A stretch of DNA of 59,262 nucleotides from Chloroflexota bacterium (GCA_026706395.1 JAPOYU010000120.1:1-59262), one strand, 5' to 3'; shown: positions 22,904 to 31,073, counted from the stretch's first letter. Made by a program: numbers and translations. Notes: generated by a model not told the origin, from the sequence alone.

Positions 22904-24715
22904 ATGTCAGCACAATATATCCACGTATCGGTGGCCTGGCCCTATGCCAATGGAGACCTGCACATCGGTCATCTCGCCGGCGCCTACCTGCCGGCCGATA
23001 TCTTCGCTCGTTATCATCGCTTGCGCGGGGACCATGTGCTGATGGTCAGCGGCTCGGATAGCCACGGCACGCCCATCACGGTCGAGGCGGACAAGCGCGG
23101 TGTTTCGCCGCTCGAAGTCTTCGAGCATTATCACGAACGTTTCTTGAAAACGCAGCGGAAAGTCGGCGTCAGCTATGACCTCTTCACCCATACCGACACC
23201 GAGAACCACCATCAGGTCGCGCGGGACATCTTCACGCGGCTGCTCGAGCGCGGCTATCTCTACAAAGAGGAGCAGACCCTGCTCTACAGCGAAAGCGAAA
23301 AGCGCTTCCTGCCCGATCGCTATGTCGAGGGCACCTGCTATATCTGCAAATATCCCTACGCCCGCGGCGACCAGTGCGAAAACTGCGGTAATCTGATGGA
23401 CGCCATCCAGCTCATCGACCCTCACAGCCGCAACAATCCCGACGAGAAACTCATCAAGCGCGAATCCGAGCATTACTTCCTCGATCTCGCCAAGTTCACC
23501 GAGCAGATCCTCGAATATCTCGCGGCGCATGAACATCATTGGCGCCCGAATGTCAGCCGCTTCAGCCAGAATTTCGTCAAGGATGGCTTGCGCGGCCGTC
23601 CCATCACGCGCGATATCGATTGGGGCGTGCGCGTGCCGCTGGAAGGCTGGGAGGACAAGCGCCTCTACGTCTGGTTCGATGCCGTCATGGGCTACTTCAC
23701 CGCCAGCATCGAATGGGCGCGCAACATCGGAAAACCGGACGAATGGAAAAAGTGGTGGTACAACCCCGATGCCAAAATCTACAACTTCATCGGCAAAGAC
23801 AATATCCCCTTCCACACCATTATCTGGCAGGCCGAGCTGCTGGGCATAGACGGCATCTACAACGAGGATGACCCGGTTTACGGCGATATCCCGCTGCAAC
23901 TGCCCTACGATGTGCCCGCCAACGAATTCATGAATATCGAAGGCCAGCAATTCTCCACCTCGCGCAATTGGGCCGTTTGGCTGCCCGACTTGCTCGAACG
24001 CTATCAAGCCGATGCACTGCGCTTCTACGTCGCCCGCACCATGCCGGAACGGCAGGACAGCGACTTCTCCTGGGAAGGCTTCCTCGCTCGCGTCAACAAC
24101 GAACTGCTGGCGGCTTGGGGCAATCTGGTCAATCGCATGCTCGGTTTCGCCTTCAAACGCTTTGATGGCCGCGTGCCCAGCTACGACCAACTCACAGCGG
24201 CGGACGAAGCCATCATCGCCGCCACCGAAGCCGGCTTGGACACGGTCGGCCAACTGCTTGAGCAAGTCCGGCTCAAAGACGCGCTGGAAGAGACGCTATC
24301 GCTGGCCCGCGATGTCAACGGCTGGCTCAACGAGCGCCAACCCTGGAAGACGCTCAAGCCCGACCCGGCTGACGCGGCCCGCTCAGTCTATACGGCGCTG
24401 CGCTGCATCGATAACCTCAAGATCCTCTTCGCGCCCTTCACACCCTTCAGCTCACAGCAGGTCCACGAGATGCTCGGCTACGACGGCCGGCTCTTTGGCG
24501 AGCTCAAGATCGAGACCTATAGCGAGGAGACGCGCGATCACCTGGCGCTGGTCTACGATGGCAGCGAGGCGATGGGGGAGTGGAAAGCAAGCGAGCTGGC
24601 GGCGGGTCAGAAGCTGCGGGAGCCCTCGCCGTTATTCGTCAAGCTGGATCCGGAGATCGTCGAGCAGGAGCGTCAGTACTTGGGGCGGGAGCGTGCCGAG
24701 GGTGAGATTGAGTAG
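22904..24715 (+). CDS. metG: Methionyl-tRNA synthetase
   Basis: 603 residues. The class I signature HIGH is at 20-23 (GDLHIGHLAG). The zinc knuckle has four cysteines (C145, C148, C158, C161 in CYICKYPYARGDQCENCG). SDSHGTPI, the GKDNIPFHTIIWQAELLG block and the anticodon-binding C-terminal half (RMLGFAFKRFDG onward) are standard. The KMSKS loop reads QQFSTSR (348-354), with the usual Lys replaced; this is a lineage-type variant of the motif rather than a broken enzyme. There is no C-terminal EMAP tRNA-binding domain. AGGAG 8 nt upstream supports the start. An attenuator-like leader precedes it. The last 38 nt are partly repeated 240 bp downstream. Confidence 0.96.
   Translation: MSAQYIHVSVAWPYANGDLHIGHLAGAYLPADIFARYHRLRGDHVLMVSGSDSHGTPITVEADKRGVSPLEVFEHYHERFLKTQRKVGVSYDLFTHTDTENHHQVARDIFTRLLERGYLYKEEQTLLYSESEKRFLPDRYVEGTCYICKYPYARGDQCENCGNLMDAIQLIDPHSRNNPDEKLIKRESEHYFLDLAKFTEQILEYLAAHEHHWRPNVSRFSQNFVKDGLRGRPITRDIDWGVRVPLEGWEDKRLYVWFDAVMGYFTASIEWARNIGKPDEWKKWWYNPDAKIYNFIGKDNIPFHTIIWQAELLGIDGIYNEDDPVYGDIPLQLPYDVPANEFMNIEGQQFSTSRNWAVWLPDLLERYQADALRFYVARTMPERQDSDFSWEGFLARVNNELLAAWGNLVNRMLGFAFKRFDGRVPSYDQLTAADEAIIAATEAGLDTVGQLLEQVRLKDALEETLSLARDVNGWLNERQPWKTLKPDPADAARSVYTALRCIDNLKILFAPFTPFSSQQVHEMLGYDGRLFGELKIETYSEETRDHLALVYDGSEAMGEWKASELAAGQKLREPSPLFVKLDPEIVEQERQYLGRERAEGEIE
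24656..24693 (+). repeat. metG 3'-tail repeat, copy inside metG
   Basis: The codons for IVEQERQYLGRER near the metG C-terminus. An almost identical 38-nt stretch recurs at 24898-24935 in the intergenic region, differing mainly at five bases (tactt versus gttct). Confidence 0.7.
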
Positions 24716-24861
24716 ACGAAACATGTCGCAACAGTGTTTCGGCGGCCACTGGCGAGAAAAATGTTTTTTGGCCATCTGGCCATCTGGCGCGGTTCGCTGC
24801 TATCGGGATTGGTAAGGCGCACTTTGAAGCGATGGTATCACAGTTTGAGTCATGGTGTAAA

Positions 24862-24873
24862 GAACGAATGTTC
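24862..24873. promoter_or_regulatory. Candidate LexA (Cheo-type) box
   Basis: GAACGAATGTTC fits the Gram-positive LexA consensus GAAC-RNRY-GTTC in every defined position. It lies about 260 bp before the aminopeptidase ATG, far from any obvious SOS gene. A perfect GAAC-N4-GTTC is expected about once by chance in a window this size, so the call is weak. Confidence 0.25.
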
Positions 24874-24897
24874 GATATTTTTGGATTGGGGATCGGA

Positions 24898-24935
24898 ATC
24901 GTCGAGCAGGAGCGTCAGGTTCTGGGGCGGGAGCG
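24898..24935 (+). repeat. metG 3'-tail repeat, intergenic copy
   Basis: Second copy of the 38-nt metG tail sequence, reading IVEQERQVLGRER in one frame. It is followed by GTGGCGGATCC rather than the metG end, so only the tail is duplicated. Confidence 0.7.
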
Positions 24936-24985
24936 GGTGGCGGATCCGAACCAGGACGAGCAGGTTAATAACTTCGGCGATATCA

Positions 24986-25016
24986 ATCTCTGTGCCCTCT
25001 GTGTCTCGGTGATGAA
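24986..25016. repeat. CTCTGTG-type dispersed intergenic repeat
   Basis: ATCTCTGTGCCCTCTGTGTC followed by TCGGTGATGAA, the same repeat type as at 4374-4405 (TCTCTGTGCCCTCTGCGCC). Confidence 0.55.
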
Positions 25017-25052
25017 TTGTCAACCAGTTTCCCCCCACCCCCACCCCCATGC

Positions 25053-25058
25053 TATACT
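25053..25058 (+). promoter_or_regulatory. Candidate -10 element upstream of the M29 aminopeptidase operon
   Basis: TATACT is followed 7 nt later by an ATG (25066) that opens a 17-codon ORF ending at TGA 25117-25119, 4 bp before the aminopeptidase start. The arrangement resembles the TACACT-ATG leader in front of metG. No -35 with good match is visible in the C-rich sequence upstream. Confidence 0.35.
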
Positions 25059-25123
25059 CCCCCACATGCCCTGGCTCACATCCCACGTCAACACCCAAGT
25101 CTCCCTCCCCGGCAACTGACCCG

Positions 25124-26194
25124 ATGGACCCGCGCTGGCATGAGGTCGCCGATGTCCTGACGCGCTATTCGACGGCGGTGCAGCAGGGCGAGCGCGTCAT
25201 GATCGCCATGGTCGAGGTGGAGACTTTCCCCCTGGCGCATGCGGTCTACGAAGCCTGCATCAAGGCGGGCGCCTTCCCTCAAGTGCAATTTCTCTCGGAG
25301 ACGCTGCGACATTCGCTGCTAAAGCATGGCAATGAGAAGCAACGCAGTTGGGTGCCTGCCATTGAGTCGTACGGGATGCACTGGGCTGATGTCTACTTTG
25401 GCTTGCGCGGCGCAAGCAACCCCTACCTGATGCATGATATTCCGGCGCCTATTTTGGCAACCAATCAGGCAGCCCAAGGCAAAGTCTCGACGCTGCGCTG
25501 GCAGAAGACCCGCTGGTGCCTCGTTCGCCTGCCCAACGCATCCCTCGCCCAACAGGCGCATACCGACCTGCGGACGCTGGAAGAGATGTTCTTCGCCGCC
25601 TGCCTGCTGGATTATGAAGCGGCTTCCGCTGAGTGGCATGAACAAGCGCGGCGCTTGGGGGGCACCGAGCGCGTGCGCATCGTCGCCGGCGCCGAAACTG
25701 ATCTTGAGTTCTCCGTCGCCGGGCGGAAGTGGCTCGTCTTCGATGGCAGAATCAATATGCCCGATGGCGAAATCTACACCGCGCCGGTCAACGACACGCT
25801 GAACGGCCGCATCCACTTCGACCTGCCCGGCGTCTTTGGCGGGAAGCTGCTTCATGACATCCGGCTGGAATGGCGCGCCGGCCAGCTTGTCCATGCCAGC
25901 GCAGCGACTAACGAAGACTACCTCTGGCGCATCTTGAAGACCGACTCCGGCGCTAGCCGACTGGGCGAATTCGCCTTCGGCTTGAATCCGCACATCAATC
26001 GCTTTTGTATGGACATACTCTATGACGAGAAAATCGGCGGCACGATTCATCTGGCCTTGGGAAGAGCTTACCCGGAATGTGGCGGTGAAAATCAGTCCAG
26101 CATACACTGGGACTTAGTGAAGGATTTGCGCGGAGGTGGCACGGTCTACGTCGATGACGCGCCCGTGTTGCAAGACGGCCGCCTGCTGATTTGA
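25124..26194 (+). CDS. Aminopeptidase, M29 (AmpS/aminopeptidase T) family
   Basis: 356 residues from ATG 25124. M29 hallmarks are visible in the C-terminal half: INMPDGEIYTAPVNDTLNG with the metal-binding Glu, GEFAFGLNPHIN, HLALGRAYPECGG and SSIHWDLVKDL, supplying Glu/His/Asp metal ligands. M29 enzymes are cytosolic metallo-aminopeptidases with broad specificity. The frame extends upstream to 25049, but that 25-residue stretch is Pro/Ser-rich and unlike the family. Only 1 nt separates its stop from the next gene's ATG, so it heads a three-gene operon with an oxidoreductase and a sugar kinase, an unusual partner for a peptidase. Confidence 0.85.
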   Translation: MDPRWHEVADVLTRYSTAVQQGERVMIAMVEVETFPLAHAVYEACIKAGAFPQVQFLSETLRHSLLKHGNEKQRSWVPAIESYGMHWADVYFGLRGASNPYLMHDIPAPILATNQAAQGKVSTLRWQKTRWCLVRLPNASLAQQAHTDLRTLEEMFFAACLLDYEAASAEWHEQARRLGGTERVRIVAGAETDLEFSVAGRKWLVFDGRINMPDGEIYTAPVNDTLNGRIHFDLPGVFGGKLLHDIRLEWRAGQLVHASAATNEDYLWRILKTDSGASRLGEFAFGLNPHINRFCMDILYDEKIGGTIHLALGRAYPECGGENQSSIHWDLVKDLRGGGTVYVDDAPVLQDGRLLI

Positions 26195-26195
26195 G

Positions 26196-27230
26196 ATGAA
26201 CAAAACTGGATTTGGCGTCATCGGAACAGGCATCGTCGGCGGCGCTTGGCATGCCCATGTCTATCACCATCTGCCTCAAGCGGAGCTTGTCGCCCTCTGC
26301 GATCTGAATGAAGCGCGAGCGCGCGAAATTGCCGAGCGCTACAATGTGCCTCATGTCTATACTGATTACCGTGGTCTGCTGGCTCGCCCGGATATTGCCG
26401 CCGTCTCCATCGCTACGCCCGATTTCGCCCATCGCGAGATCGCTGTCGCCGCCGCAGAAGCCGGGGTGCATATCCTCGTCGAGAAGCCGCTCGCTACAAC
26501 AGTCGAAGACGCGGAAGCGATTTTGCGCGCGGTTGACCAAGCCGGCGTCAAGCTCATGGTCGACTTCCACAATCGCGTCAACCCGGCATTTGTGACGACG
26601 CGCCAAGCGGTTCTCGATGGCGAGCTCGGCGAGCTGAAGTACATCTACGCCCGCCTCAGCAATACGACCTTCGTGCCGACGCAGATGCTGCCTTGGGCCG
26701 GCCGAAGTTCAGCCCTTTGGTTTCTCGCCAGCCACACCCTCGATATGTCCTGCTGGCTGCTGCGGGACAAACCAAGGCGCGTCTATGCTGTCAGCCGCTC
26801 GGGAGTGCTCCAGGGCAAGGGCGTCGACACGGCCGACTTCCACATCGCCATCGTCGAATTCGAGCGCGGCGCGGTCGTCACTTTGGAAAACAGTTGGATC
26901 CTGCCCGAGACCGAACCCAACATCTTCAACCTCAAAATGGAAATCCTGGGCAGCGAAGGCGCAATGTACATCAACACTTCCGATAACCGAACAGTAGAAA
27001 AATACACTCGCGACGCTGTCAGCCTGCCCGATACGCTTGGCTTCACCCTCGACGCCGAATCGACCCGGCTAAGCGGTTTCGTGCTCGAAGCCATCGCCCG
27101 CTTTGTTGATGCCGTGGTCGATGACCTACCGGTGCTGGCGACAGGAGCCGAGGCCGCGCTGGTCACCCGCGTCTTGACCGCCATCGAACAGTCGGCTCAA
27201 TCCGGCCAGCCCGTCGAACTGAAAACATGA
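26196..27230 (+). CDS. Gfo/Idh/MocA family oxidoreductase
   Basis: 344 residues. The N-terminal Rossmann fold begins GFGVIGTGIVGGAWHAHVYH. The signature EKPLATTVEDAEAIL supplies the catalytic Lys region, and MVDFHNRVNPAFVTTRQAVL begins the C-terminal alpha/beta domain. Family members oxidise or reduce sugars and inositols with NAD(P). The ATG follows the aminopeptidase stop by 1 nt, and its last four bases overlap the kinase start (ATGA), so all three genes are co-translated. With the FGGY kinase it suggests a carbohydrate catabolic pathway; the substrate cannot be deduced. Confidence 0.88.
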   Translation: MNKTGFGVIGTGIVGGAWHAHVYHHLPQAELVALCDLNEARAREIAERYNVPHVYTDYRGLLARPDIAAVSIATPDFAHREIAVAAAEAGVHILVEKPLATTVEDAEAILRAVDQAGVKLMVDFHNRVNPAFVTTRQAVLDGELGELKYIYARLSNTTFVPTQMLPWAGRSSALWFLASHTLDMSCWLLRDKPRRVYAVSRSGVLQGKGVDTADFHIAIVEFERGAVVTLENSWILPETEPNIFNLKMEILGSEGAMYINTSDNRTVEKYTRDAVSLPDTLGFTLDAESTRLSGFVLEAIARFVDAVVDDLPVLATGAEAALVTRVLTAIEQSAQSGQPVELKT

Positions 27231-28762
27231 CTGACGACCTACTGCTGCTGGGCATCGATATCGGCACTTCCAGTTCGAAAGGGGTGCTGGTCAGCCTCGA
27301 CGGGCGCATCATCGCCGAACACACCGTCCCTCACAGCTTCGATATTCCCCAGCCCGGCTGGGCGGAACAAGACGCCGACGCCGTCTGGTGGCATGATTTC
27401 TGCGCGATCTCGCGCGTTCTGATAGATAGAGCGGATATCGACCCAAAGCGCATCGCCGGCGTCGCCTGCAGCGCCATCGCCCCCACGATGCTGCCTCTCG
27501 ACGAAAACTACCGCCCCCTGCGTCCGGCCATCCTCTACGGCATCGACACCCGCGCCGGCGCCGAAATCGCCGACTTGACCGGCGCCCTCGGCGAAGAGGC
27601 CATCTTCCAACGCACCGGCCATACGCTCTCGGCGCAATCAGTTGGTCCCAAAGCGCTCTGGTATCGCCGCAATCAACCCGAGCTGTTCAGCCGAACGCGC
27701 AAGATCGTCACCGCCGCGACCTACCTGGTCTTCCGCTTGACAGGCCGCTTCGTAGTCGATAATTACGTCGCGCCCTACTTCACGCCCTTTTTTGATGTGC
27801 GCCAACTGGCCTGGCATAAAGATTGGGTCGAGCAGATCTGCCCGCTGGAATGGCTGCCCGAGACGGGCTGGTCGAACGAGAGGGCGGGGCTGGTAACCGC
27901 GGAAGCGTCCGTTGAAACGGGTATCCCGGCGGGCACGCCGGTCGCCGTCGGTACCGCCGATGCCCTGGCGGAAGCCGTCGCCGCCGGCGCCACCGCCAAT
28001 GGCGACTTGATGGTCATGTATGGCACGACGCTCTTCCTCATCCAGACGACAGCGAAATATCGCCCGCATCGCGATCTCTGGGCTTCGGTGCATCTGCAGC
28101 CGGGCGCGGCGATTCTCGCGGCGGGCATGTCAACCACCGGCGCCTTGCTGGCCTGGTTCCGCGATCAGCTGGGCGCGGAGGAACGGGCGCTGGCGAAACA
28201 GACGGGCGGGAACGCCTTTGCCATCCTGGCGGAGCGCGCCGCGCTGACGCCGCCGGGCGCGGACGGTTTGATCACGCTGCCTTACTTCAGCGGCGAGCGT
28301 ACCCCCATCAACGATGTCAACGCCAAAGGCCTCTTCTTGGGCATGACCCTCAGCCACACTCGCGCCCACCTCTACCGCAGTTGTCTTGAGGGCATCGCCT
28401 GCGGTCTGCGCCACAACATCGAAACAATGACGGAAATAGATGCCCAACCGCGCCGCCTGGTCGCCATCGGCGGCGGGGCGCAGGACGCGCTCTCTCTGCA
28501 AATCTGCAGCGATGTGACCGGCCTGCCGCAAGATCTGCCGAAGCAGACTATCGGCGCCGCTTATGGCAATGCCTATATTGCCGGGATGGCGGCCGGCATC
28601 TTCAGCGACTTCTCGCCGCTTGCCGAAAGCTGGGTTAAAATCGACCGTCGCATAGAGCCGGATCCGGCGAACTCGGCCGTCTACGATGAACTGTATACGA
28701 CCTATCGCGACTTGTACCGCGATACCCGCCGTCACATGGCGCGGCTGTCGCGTCTCACTTGA
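27227..28762 (+). CDS. FGGY-family carbohydrate kinase (xylulokinase-like)
   Basis: 511 residues, the typical length of FGGY kinases. The phosphate-1 motif LGIDIGTSSSKGVLVSLDG opens the protein, the catalytic Asp region is QPGWAEQDADAVWW, and GTTLFLIQT, LPYFSGERTPINDVNAKG and the adenosine motif AIGGGAQDALSLQICSDVTG follow in order. Such kinases phosphorylate pentuloses, glycerol, gluconate or related polyols. Xylulokinase is the nearest pattern by eye, but substrate calls within this family are unreliable. It overlaps the upstream oxidoreductase by 4 nt and ends the operon. No terminator is evident in the 67 bp before the DUF1801 gene. Confidence 0.9.
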   Translation: MTDDLLLLGIDIGTSSSKGVLVSLDGRIIAEHTVPHSFDIPQPGWAEQDADAVWWHDFCAISRVLIDRADIDPKRIAGVACSAIAPTMLPLDENYRPLRPAILYGIDTRAGAEIADLTGALGEEAIFQRTGHTLSAQSVGPKALWYRRNQPELFSRTRKIVTAATYLVFRLTGRFVVDNYVAPYFTPFFDVRQLAWHKDWVEQICPLEWLPETGWSNERAGLVTAEASVETGIPAGTPVAVGTADALAEAVAAGATANGDLMVMYGTTLFLIQTTAKYRPHRDLWASVHLQPGAAILAAGMSTTGALLAWFRDQLGAEERALAKQTGGNAFAILAERAALTPPGADGLITLPYFSGERTPINDVNAKGLFLGMTLSHTRAHLYRSCLEGIACGLRHNIETMTEIDAQPRRLVAIGGGAQDALSLQICSDVTGLPQDLPKQTIGAAYGNAYIAGMAAGIFSDFSPLAESWVKIDRRIEPDPANSAVYDELYTTYRDLYRDTRRHMARLSRLT

Positions 28763-28829
28763 ATGACAAAACATGTTCTTGTAGGCTTTACGTTTGGCGC
28801 TTACGGTTAAGCATTGAAAGGAAACCGAA

Positions 28830-29201
28830 ATGGCATCTAAGAGCGCGGAAAAAAAGGATGCCGACAACCTGGCTGCCGTGCTGGCAAAGATCCCTCAGAT
28901 GTTCGGCGCCGAAACCTCCATCGGCATGCGCTTCCATGAAATCATCATGGAGACCGCGCCGGAGCTCAAGCCGCGACTGTGGTACGGCATGCCCGGCTAC
29001 GCCCGCAGTCGTAGCGCGCCCGTGCTCGTCTTCATCCGCATGGATGATTACGTGACCTTCGGCACCACTGAGAAAGCGAACATCGTCCTGGAAGAAGGCG
29101 CTTCCGATCAACTCATTCCCAATGCCTGGTTCCTTACCACCGAGTTGGACGAAGCGACCGAAGCTCGAATCGCGGAAATCGTCCGGACGGCGGTGGGTTG
29201 A
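28830..29201 (+). CDS. DUF1801 (YdhG-like) family protein
   Basis: 123 residues. IGMRFHEIIMETAPELKPRL followed by WYGMPGYA, then VFIRMDDYVTFGTTEKA, matches the small DUF1801/YdhG fold (SufE/iron-chaperone-like superfamily), of uncertain function. The start ATG has GAAAGGAAACC upstream, a good ribosome-binding sequence. It lies 67 bp after the FGGY kinase and may be transcribed with it. It converges with a minus-strand exported-protein gene, with a hairpin between them. Cytosolic, no signal peptide. Confidence 0.7.
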   Translation: MASKSAEKKDADNLAAVLAKIPQMFGAETSIGMRFHEIIMETAPELKPRLWYGMPGYARSRSAPVLVFIRMDDYVTFGTTEKANIVLEEGASDQLIPNAWFLTTELDEATEARIAEIVRTAVG

Positions 29202-29230
29202 CTAGCTCGGCGCGAGGACAGCAATTGAGA

Positions 29231-29261
29231 CGACAGCCGACATCGTATGTGCCGGCTGTCG
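29231..29261. terminator. Bidirectional terminator-like hairpin between convergent genes
   Basis: CGACAGCCG (29231-29239) pairs perfectly with CGGCTGTCG (29253-29261), and ACA/TGT adds 3 bp beneath a 5-nt loop, with a 2-nt bulge. It sits exactly between the DUF1801 and exported-protein genes. Neither side has a strong T run. Confidence 0.45.
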
Positions 29262-29276
29262 GGATAAGCGCGTCGC

Positions 29277-31073
29277 CTACTGCGGTGACTCGCCGATTCG
29301 TATATCGCTTACGATTTGTAGGGACGACGAATCGTCCGCATGAGCAATCGTAACCGTCCGCGGCAGATACTCGGTCGCGGTCAGCATAAACGTGTCATAA
29401 AAGATTGGCTGCCCCCATTCCATAGACGCGATGGGGCTGTCGATTGCGCCCTCGAGATTCAGGTAATCGAGGTAAGGAAGCTTCTCCTCGTCATCGAAGA
29501 TCTGGCTGTCATAAAAGTCGAATTCGATTTGATAATCGCCACGTAGAATCGCCGGTTGGTTGTAGGTAGGGTCGTACGCGATCTGGCGCAAGTTGGACAT
29601 GGATTCGCTGATGTATCGTCTGTCATGTATGCCGGTTTTGTCGTGATCGATTGCAGGATGCCAGGACTTAGCCCAGACGTGGCAGTCAGTGTCGCAGGCG
29701 ACGAGACCCAGCAGTTCCATCTGATATGGGAATACCGTGATCGCTCTTGCGTCCTTTGCGCCGAGATAGACCGCGCAGTTCTGTCGCAACGGAGGCTTGC
29801 AAGACTCTGTCTCATGCCAGTCGTCAATCGGTTTCGATGCGCTGTTGACGAATATCAGGTGGCGGTCGCCAGGTGTGGCAAGCGCGTTGGGAAATGTCTC
29901 TCGCGTGTCGCTATCGTATAACATCCAACCCTCGCCACTGCCATAGCGGACATAGCGCCCGCTGTCAGAAAGATCAAGAAGCCTCGCACCGTTGACGTCG
30001 CCAGCGGTAGCGACTTGCTCCGGCTCAGTGTCTTCATACAAATCCCAGCGCCGGAGGCCCGAACCATCCTGCCAGGCGATGGTGCTGTTATCCGCGCTCC
30101 ATTGGACGACCGCTGGCCCCTCGTCTTCAGTTTGAAGGTTCGCGCTCGCTATCAAGTCCATCTGCATGCCGACTCCCCATTTCAGAAAATCGCCTGGCCC
30201 TTTGTTGCGAAACAGGTAGATAGCAAGGTGGGATTTATCCCATACAGCGACCATGTGACTGTCATGGCTGAACCGCAAGTCGTGACCCGGCACCTTAACC
30301 GTTTGTTCAAAGTGTTGAGGCGTATATCCCAGGGGCCAGACATAATAGAAGCCTAAGGTCTCGCCGTCCACTCGCACCGCAACATGTGCGTCATCGGGAG
30401 AGATGAACAGCGCTGTTTCCGCATCAACCGCGGTTACGCTGCGGTCCGGATTTACCTGGTAACGTGTACTGTTTTCTGTCGTGATCAATAGATATCGCAT
30501 CAAGGGATAGCGAACCACGCCTTCTATTGCAGGCGCGATGGGCGCATCACGACCGCCCGCTTCGAGCAGTTTGGCGACGAATTCTTCTTCGGATAGGGAA
30601 TCTGGCGCATCCCAGCCCAGGGCGAAGCCTCCGGTAGCGCCGTCTCGGTTGGTTATCTGACCGTCCCAAACATAGAAGTGCGCTGAGCCATAATGATAGT
30701 CTGTATACGTTTCAAACAGATTCCGGCTGAATCCAAAGTAACCCGTAGACCCGGCGCGCCATTTTTGTCCCCTGCCATTGAACAGGCAGCCAGTGTCATA
30801 TCCGCGAACGTTGTTGCCTGTCTCCAAGCCAACATTGTATCGGGAGATTGTAAGCAGTTTCGGTCCTTCGCCTTTGTAGTACTCTTCTACATGTATAACC
30901 GCGCTGTATCCCCGTTCGTCGGCGTCAATCACAGTTGCGCGCACCAGAAGTTCCATCTCAGACAGATCTTTCATGTTGAAGGGAGAATACTCGCGACACG
31001 TGTGCGCTCGCACGGGAGCAAGCGTGGAAAACACTAAAACGAAACCAATCAATGCTATCAACCTTGATCTCAT
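29277..31073 (-). CDS. Exported protein with NTR-like N-terminus and propeller-like repeats
   Basis: 598 residues. A signal peptide ends near APVRAHTCREY. The next segment (LLVRATVIDADERGYSAVIH, VEEYYKGEGPKLLTISRY) with paired cysteines (HTCREY, DTGCLF) resembles the NTR/TIMP-like fold seen in some bacterial exported proteins. The rest has beta-propeller character with repeated blocks (FISPDDAHVAVRVDGETLGF, LRFSHDSHMVAVWDKSHLAI, VQWSADNSTIAWQDGSGLRR, LLDLSDSGRYVRYGSGEGWM). Extra Cys pairs occur late (ESCKPPLRQNCAV, ACDTDCHVW). No enzyme motif is apparent and the function is unknown. AAAGGA 8 nt upstream supports the start. Its C-terminal codons include a diverged REP-like sequence at 29316-29337. 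Confidence 0.65.
   Translation of the reverse strand: MRSRLIALIGFVLVFSTLAPVRAHTCREYSPFNMKDLSEMELLVRATVIDADERGYSAVIHVEEYYKGEGPKLLTISRYNVGLETGNNVRGYDTGCLFNGRGQKWRAGSTGYFGFSRNLFETYTDYHYGSAHFYVWDGQITNRDGATGGFALGWDAPDSLSEEEFVAKLLEAGGRDAPIAPAIEGVVRYPLMRYLLITTENSTRYQVNPDRSVTAVDAETALFISPDDAHVAVRVDGETLGFYYVWPLGYTPQHFEQTVKVPGHDLRFSHDSHMVAVWDKSHLAIYLFRNKGPGDFLKWGVGMQMDLIASANLQTEDEGPAVVQWSADNSTIAWQDGSGLRRWDLYEDTEPEQVATAGDVNGARLLDLSDSGRYVRYGSGEGWMLYDSDTRETFPNALATPGDRHLIFVNSASKPIDDWHETESCKPPLRQNCAVYLGAKDARAITVFPYQMELLGLVACDTDCHVWAKSWHPAIDHDKTGIHDRRYISESMSNLRQIAYDPTYNQPAILRGDYQIEFDFYDSQIFDDEEKLPYLDYLNLEGAIDSPIASMEWGQPIFYDTFMLTATEYLPRTVTIAHADDSSSLQIVSDIRIGESPQ

Larger units (their letters stand above)
24716..25123. 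other. 408-bp intergenic region after metG holding a decayed duplicate and a repeat
   Basis: The region contains a perfect 7-bp inverted repeat CGAAACA...TGTTTCG (24717-24741) without a T tract, a GAAC-N4-GTTC box (24862-24873), the second copy of the metG tail (24898-24935), a CTCTGTG repeat (24986-25016) and a TATACT hexamer at 25053. A 95-codon frame spans much of it, but it is stitched from repeat sequence and does not look like a real protein. Confidence 0.5.

Noticed and set aside
22907..24265. A 452-codon open frame antisense to metG, and similar long antisense frames at 36049-38091, 1449-2348, 42596-43936 and 10093-11442
   Set aside because: They lie opposite well-supported conserved genes, carry no recognisable motif, and arise from the GC-rich third codon positions of the sense genes.
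24832..25119. A 95-codon ORF between metG and the aminopeptidase gene
   Set aside because: It is stitched together from the duplicated metG tail, a CTCTGTG-type repeat and a C-rich spacer, without a ribosome-binding sequence or recognisable protein family.
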